NCBI GenBank assembly: GCA_013139755.1
Contig: WTAG01000391.1
Coordinates: 1 to 10,209 of the forward strand
Direction of reading: 5' to 3'
Length of the DNA stretch: 10,209 nt
From: Methylomarinum sp.
Lineage (GTDB): Bacteria; Pseudomonadota; Gammaproteobacteria; Methylococcales; Methylomonadaceae
Shown here piece after piece: positions 8,996 to 10,209 of this stretch. A program made the position numbers and the translations under genes. The stretch's first letter is position 1; each line of letters opens with the position of its first letter. Below the pieces are notes generated by a model that saw only the letters and a list, made by a program, of their open reading frames with translations, did no database searches and was not told the DNA's origin.

Positions 8996-9026
8996 CTTTG
9001 ACGGTTGCCAAACCGGCAACCCAAAG
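8996..9026 (-). other. Strong hairpin just downstream of rplA
   Basis: Starting 6 nt after the rplA stop, CTTTG-GGTTGCC (9015-9026) pairs with GGCAACC-(GT)-CAAAG (8996-9009). The stem is 12 bp with a single 2-nt bulge and a 5-nt loop GGTTT. No U-run follows, so it is not a standard intrinsic terminator. It may protect the 3' end of an rplK-rplA message, stall or pause polymerase, or serve as a processing site separating rplKA from rplJL. None of these roles is shown by the sequence alone. Confidence 0.65.
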
Positions 9027-9032
9027 TTTTCT

Positions 9033-9728
9033 TTATACTTCTATAGTGCTTTGATCAATCCACAAACCAGGCCCCATTGTTGAAGAAATAACAACCTTCT
9101 TCAAATAGATACCTTTAGCAGAAGAAGGCTTAGCTTTCTTCAAATCTGAGATTAAAAATTCAAGATTCTGTTTAACAGATGCCTCATCAAATGACACTTT
9201 ACCTATTGAACAGTGAATGATTCCACCTTTATCTGTACGATAACGAACCTGACCAGATTTTGCATTTTTAACTGCTGTCGCAACATCTGGAGTTACTGTT
9301 CCTACCTTAGGGTTTGGCATCAAACCTCTTGGGCCAAGAATTTGCCCCAACTGACCGACCACTCGCATTGCATCAGGTGATGCAATTACAACATCAAAAT
9401 CCATTTGACCTTTTTTAACTTGATCAGCTAAATCATCCATACCGACAATATCAGCACCGGCTTCTTTAGCTGCATCAGCATTAGGGCCTTGCGTAAAAAC
9501 AGCCACTCGAACTGTTTTACCTGTTCCGTTTGGCAATACAGAAGCACCACGTACGTTTTGATCAGATTTTCTTGAATCCACACCCAAAACAACACTTACA
9601 TCAAGTGCCTCATCAAATTTTGAGTTAGCAAACTCTTTTAATATAGCAATGCTGTCAGATATTGAATATTGTTTGCTTTTATCAACTTTAGCTGCCAGTA
9701 ACTTTGCTTTCTTAGATAACTTAGCCAT
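9033..9728 (-). CDS. rplA: 50S ribosomal protein L1 (uL1)
   Basis: Encodes the 231-residue L1 stalk protein (E. coli 234), which binds 23S rRNA helices 76-78 and helps deacylated tRNA leave the E site. The two-domain fold is recognisable. Domain I is built from the N- and C-terminal parts. Domain II, at about residues 68-158, contains the conserved loop [17 protein letters not shown] (131-147). The terminal rRNA-binding motif SSTMGPG (215-221) is intact, and the tail after it ([10 protein letters not shown]) is slightly shorter than in E. coli. The ATG at 9726-9728 directly follows the rplK stop (TAA, 9729-9731) with no spacer. Its Shine-Dalgarno GGAGG (9737-9741) lies within the last rplK codons, 8 nt away, which implies tight translational coupling. 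L1 is the known feedback repressor of rplK-rplA in Gammaproteobacteria. Confidence 0.99.
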   Translation of the reverse strand: MAKLSKKAKLLAAKVDKSKQYSISDSIAILKEFANSKFDEALDVSVVLGVDSRKSDQNVRGASVLPNGTGKTVRVAVFTQGPNADAAKEAGADIVGMDDLADQVKKGQMDFDVVIASPDAMRVVGQLGQILGPRGLMPNPKVGTVTPDVATAVKNAKSGQVRYRTDKGGIIHCSIGKVSFDEASVKQNLEFLISDLKKAKPSSAKGIYLKKVVISSTMGPGLWIDQSTIEV

Positions 9729-10160
9729 TTACAAACCCTCCACATCCAGACCCATGCTACGTGCACTGCCTGCTATTATTTTTACTGCCGCATCCATATC
9801 TGCCGCATTAAGATCTTGCATTTTTGTCGTTGCAATTTCTTCTAGCTGGGCGCGAGTTACAGTTCCAACTTTTGCAGTGTTAGGTGTACCACTACCTTTT
9901 TGAATACCAGCTGACTTCATTAACAATACTGATGCAGGGGGTGTTTTTGTAATAAAAGTAAAACTTCTATCACTATAAACGCTAATCACCACAGGAATAG
10001 GAAGACCTTTTTCCATATCACCCGTTTTAGCATTAAAAGCTTTACAGAATTCCATGATGTTCACACCATGCTGTCCTAATGCAGGACCAACCGGTGGACT
10101 TGGATTCGCTTCACCCGCTTTTACCTGCAATTTAATATATGCTTGTATTTTTTTTGCCAT
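9729..10160 (-). CDS. rplK: 50S ribosomal protein L11 (uL11)
   Basis: Encodes the 143-residue L11 (E. coli 142), which binds the GTPase-associated region of 23S rRNA, is part of the thiostrepton site and is needed for RelA activation. The N-terminal domain has the proline-rich [16 protein letters not shown] (20-35), the linker-facing surface for thiostrepton and RelA; its prolines are conserved. The C-terminal rRNA-binding domain, about 75-143, includes GSGTPN (89-94) and the final helix [17 protein letters not shown] (126-142). The ATG at 10158-10160 has GGAG (10167-10170) 6 nt upstream and gives the family N-terminus [11 protein letters not shown]. It is the first gene of the rplKA unit and overlaps nothing; its stop touches the rplA start. 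Confidence 0.99.
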   Translation of the reverse strand: MAKKIQAYIKLQVKAGEANPSPPVGPALGQHGVNIMEFCKAFNAKTGDMEKGLPIPVVISVYSDRSFTFITKTPPASVLLMKSAGIQKGSGTPNTAKVGTVTRAQLEEIATTKMQDLNAADMDAAVKIIAGSARSMGLDVEGL

Positions 10161-10209
10161 TTTTCACTCCAGATGGGTACAAACGCATTTTCAGCTCCCC
10201 AAGAAACAA
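10161..10209 (-). promoter_or_regulatory. rplK leader, possible L1 feedback site (partial)
   Basis: Only 49 nt of the leader are in the window. It holds the rplK Shine-Dalgarno GGAG (10167-10170). Just upstream, TGGG (10198-10201) can pair with CCCA (10174-10177), enclosing 20 nt that include GAGC and GTA on opposite sides. In related bacteria L1 represses rplK-rplA by binding a short stem with an asymmetric loop in exactly this position, one that mimics its 23S rRNA site. The 4-bp stem is weak evidence on its own, so the L1-site reading is inference. No promoter is visible in the 49 nt; nusG is expected beyond the edge. Confidence 0.4.

Noticed and set aside
1..10209. Mobile element, CRISPR array, defence or other undescribed system
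   Set aside because: Every coding stretch is accounted for by six conserved housekeeping genes, and no spaced repeats, transposase motifs or foreign-looking segment were found.

Overview
The window is a core housekeeping locus, the ribosomal-protein/RNA-polymerase operon rplK-rplA-rplJ-rplL-rpoB-rpoC (L11, L1, L10, L7/L12, and the beta and beta' subunits). Every gene is on the minus strand, so transcription runs from the right edge of the window to the left. The gene order, the large insertion inside the RpoC trigger loop, and the near-identity of the conserved blocks to Escherichia coli RpoB and RpoC point to a gammaproteobacterium. The DNA is AT-rich by eye, roughly 40% GC, and some RpoB segments look as much betaproteobacterial as enterobacterial. 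I therefore favour a deep-branching, low-GC gammaproteobacterium. The genus cannot be settled from this sequence alone.

Layout in transcription order. The right edge holds 49 nt of rplK leader (10161-10209), where nusG would be expected just outside the window. rplK (9729-10160) abuts rplA (9033-9728) with no base between the stop and start codons. A 193-nt gap follows, with a strong hairpin just after rplA (8996-9026) and then a multi-stem leader that matches the expected L10-type autoregulatory leader (8840-8995). The leader ends in a hairpin that holds part of the rplJ Shine-Dalgarno sequence. rplJ (8330-8839, GTG start) and rplL (7913-8284) are 45 nt apart. The 202-nt rplL-rpoB gap contains a conserved attenuator (7801-7830) followed by a perfect 13-bp hairpin (7749-7783). 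rpoB (3634-7710) is complete. rpoC (1-3564, TTG start) follows after 69 nt and runs off the left edge at codon 1188, lacking roughly its last 210-220 codons.

How it works together. The four ribosomal proteins build the L1 stalk (L1) and the L11-L10-L7/L12 GTPase stalk of the 50S subunit. RpoB and RpoC form the catalytic core of RNA polymerase. The non-coding segments are where ribosomal-protein output and polymerase output would be tuned separately: translational feedback at the rplK and rplJ leaders, and partial termination plus possible RNA processing before rpoB. I see no mobile element, CRISPR array, tRNA, rRNA or accessory system, and no sign of an undescribed defence or mobile system. 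The observations worth a second look are all in the RNA-level control elements and start-codon contexts.
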